From Clostridia bacterium (lineage in GTDB: Bacteria > Bacillota > Clostridia > Oscillospirales > Acutalibacteraceae): DNA of 64,000 nucleotides. Location of the stretch: the NCBI GenBank assembly GCA_017430145.1, contig JAFRNP010000058.1, positions 1-64,000 of the forward strand, given 5' to 3'. Below, piece after piece: positions 63,287 through 64,000 of the stretch; the first letter of the stretch is position 1; each line of letters begins with the position of its first letter. The notes under the pieces were generated by a model, which worked only from the letters and a program-made list of their open reading frames with translations, was not told the origin of the DNA and did not search any database. The translations under genes and the position numbers were made by a program.

Positions 63287-64000
63287 ATGCAGACGTTTAC
63301 GGTTTTTTCCGTATGGGCGCGCCGGTCGGAATTCTTCCGGCCGGATGATCCGCGTGTTCCTTCGGCGCTTCGGGAGCCATCTGTCCCGCCGGAGCTCTCC
63401 GGTGTGCGCGTGCCCCTGCCCGCGCGGAAAAAAGACTATACCTGCTGCGCCCGCACTGCCGGCGCTCTCTGGATGGGCGCGCCGAACGGCCTGACGCGGC
63501 TTGCCTTTTCCCCGGAACGGGAGGCGGACCGGGTCATGTATTTTTCCGCAAAAAAAGATCTGCCCGATCCGAACGTCCGCGCCGTATTTGCGCCGGACCC
63601 CGATATTGAGCAGGTCTGGGTGCTGACCGATACCGCCGCCGTGCTGCTGACGCTTTCGGAGATATCCGCCGAAGAAAAGGCGCGGCTTCTGGCGGAGGAG
63701 TCCCGTCGGTATGTGGACCGCCACGGCATGGTGAGCCAGAAACAGCTGACAGTCCCGTGGGATCCGTCGTCCGCCGTCAGCTACGGGCATTCCGATAACT
63801 CCGGGACCTTTACCGCCGGTTTCGCGCTGGGGGAACTGTTCCGGTATGCCTATCTGAAGCGTACCCGCGGGCCGGAGAACGCCCAGACGGTCTCCGCCCG
63901 CGCAAACGCCGTGCGCGCCACCGAAGCGTGCCAGCTTCTCTGCTATATCGCCCGTCGCGGGAACGGTTTCGTCGCCCGCACGTATATTACGCCGGACGAG
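63287..64000 (+). CDS. Hypothetical protein, possibly propeller plus six-hairpin-type region (3' part missing)
   Basis: 238 residues from ATG 63287 (after GAGGAGGAGAAACC), open to the window edge. The middle part has a propeller-like blade (LWMGAPNGLTRLAF; IEQVWVLTDTAAVLLTLS). The later part, SDNSGTFTAGFALGELFRYA and ARANAVRATEACQLLCYIAR, looks like an alpha/alpha barrel as in some gut glycosidase-like proteins. No signal peptide. The family assignment is a guess; the C-terminal part is needed. Confidence 0.55.
   Translation, partial: MQTFTVFSVWARRSEFFRPDDPRVPSALREPSVPPELSGVRVPLPARKKDYTCCARTAGALWMGAPNGLTRLAFSPEREADRVMYFSAKKDLPDPNVRAVFAPDPDIEQVWVLTDTAAVLLTLSEISAEEKARLLAEESRRYVDRHGMVSQKQLTVPWDPSSAVSYGHSDNSGTFTAGFALGELFRYAYLKRTRGPENAQTVSARANAVRATEACQLLCYIARRGNGFVARTYITPDE

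Overview
The window reads as a chromosomal segment of a G+C-rich, spore-forming Clostridia-type Firmicute, most likely a gut-associated Oscillospirales-like lineage. The basis is a complete spoIIIAA-AH cluster, strong AGGAGG-type ribosome binding sites, many sigma-A promoters of TTGACA-17-TATAAT type, a yybP-ykoY riboswitch, and several gut-type surface and glycan proteins (dockerin/InlB-repeat protein, CotH, GH29, GH31). The taxonomic placement is inference. No rRNA, tRNA, CRISPR array, prophage or transposase gene was seen.

Layout: 1-2.1 kb, a P-type Ca2+/Mn2+ ATPase (cut by the window edge) behind a Mn2+ riboswitch; 2.2-4.6 kb, a carbohydrate deacetylase and a secreted metallophosphatase; 4.9-7.1 kb, a GH31 glycosidase; 7.2-13.5 kb, an F-type ATP synthase operon (membrane protein-atpBEFHAGDC) in which delta and epsilon are both reduced to a single domain; 13.6-16.5 kb, a DegT-type aminotransferase opposite two amidohydrolase paralogues; 16.6-26.1 kb, a leftward peptide ABC operon (oppABCDF plus an ApbE-like membrane protein) whose subunits carry large extra segments; 26.3-32.3 kb, a divergent, ordinary-sized oppBCDFA operon; 32.5-41.5 kb, LUD protein, propeller protein, CotH, NUDIX, dockerin surface protein and a double flavodoxin; 41.5-41.9 kb, a fold-back MITE; 41.9-49.2 kb, MFS, two membrane proteins with low-complexity Q/P/Y/G tails, GNAT, a YunG-GH29 fusion and PepT; 49.3-52.1 kb, Trk potassium uptake; 52.3-57.3 kb, livJHMGF branched-chain amino-acid ABC operon; 57.6-58.2 kb, a sugar transferase; 58.3-63.1 kb, spoIIIAA-AH; then a partial gene at the edge.

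Functionally the segment combines amino-acid and peptide scavenging (two Opp systems, Liv, PepT) with ATP synthesis/ion pumping, K+ and Mn2+/Ca2+ homeostasis, and sporulation.

The most striking observation is that both peptide-binding proteins (23798-26032 and 30581-32332) look circularly permuted: the segment that normally ends SBP_bac_5 proteins is found directly behind the signal peptide, and the proteins stop where that segment should begin. The leftward Opp system adds a coiled-coil insertion inside one ATPase, a large extracytoplasmic insertion in a permease and a membrane tail on the second ATPase.
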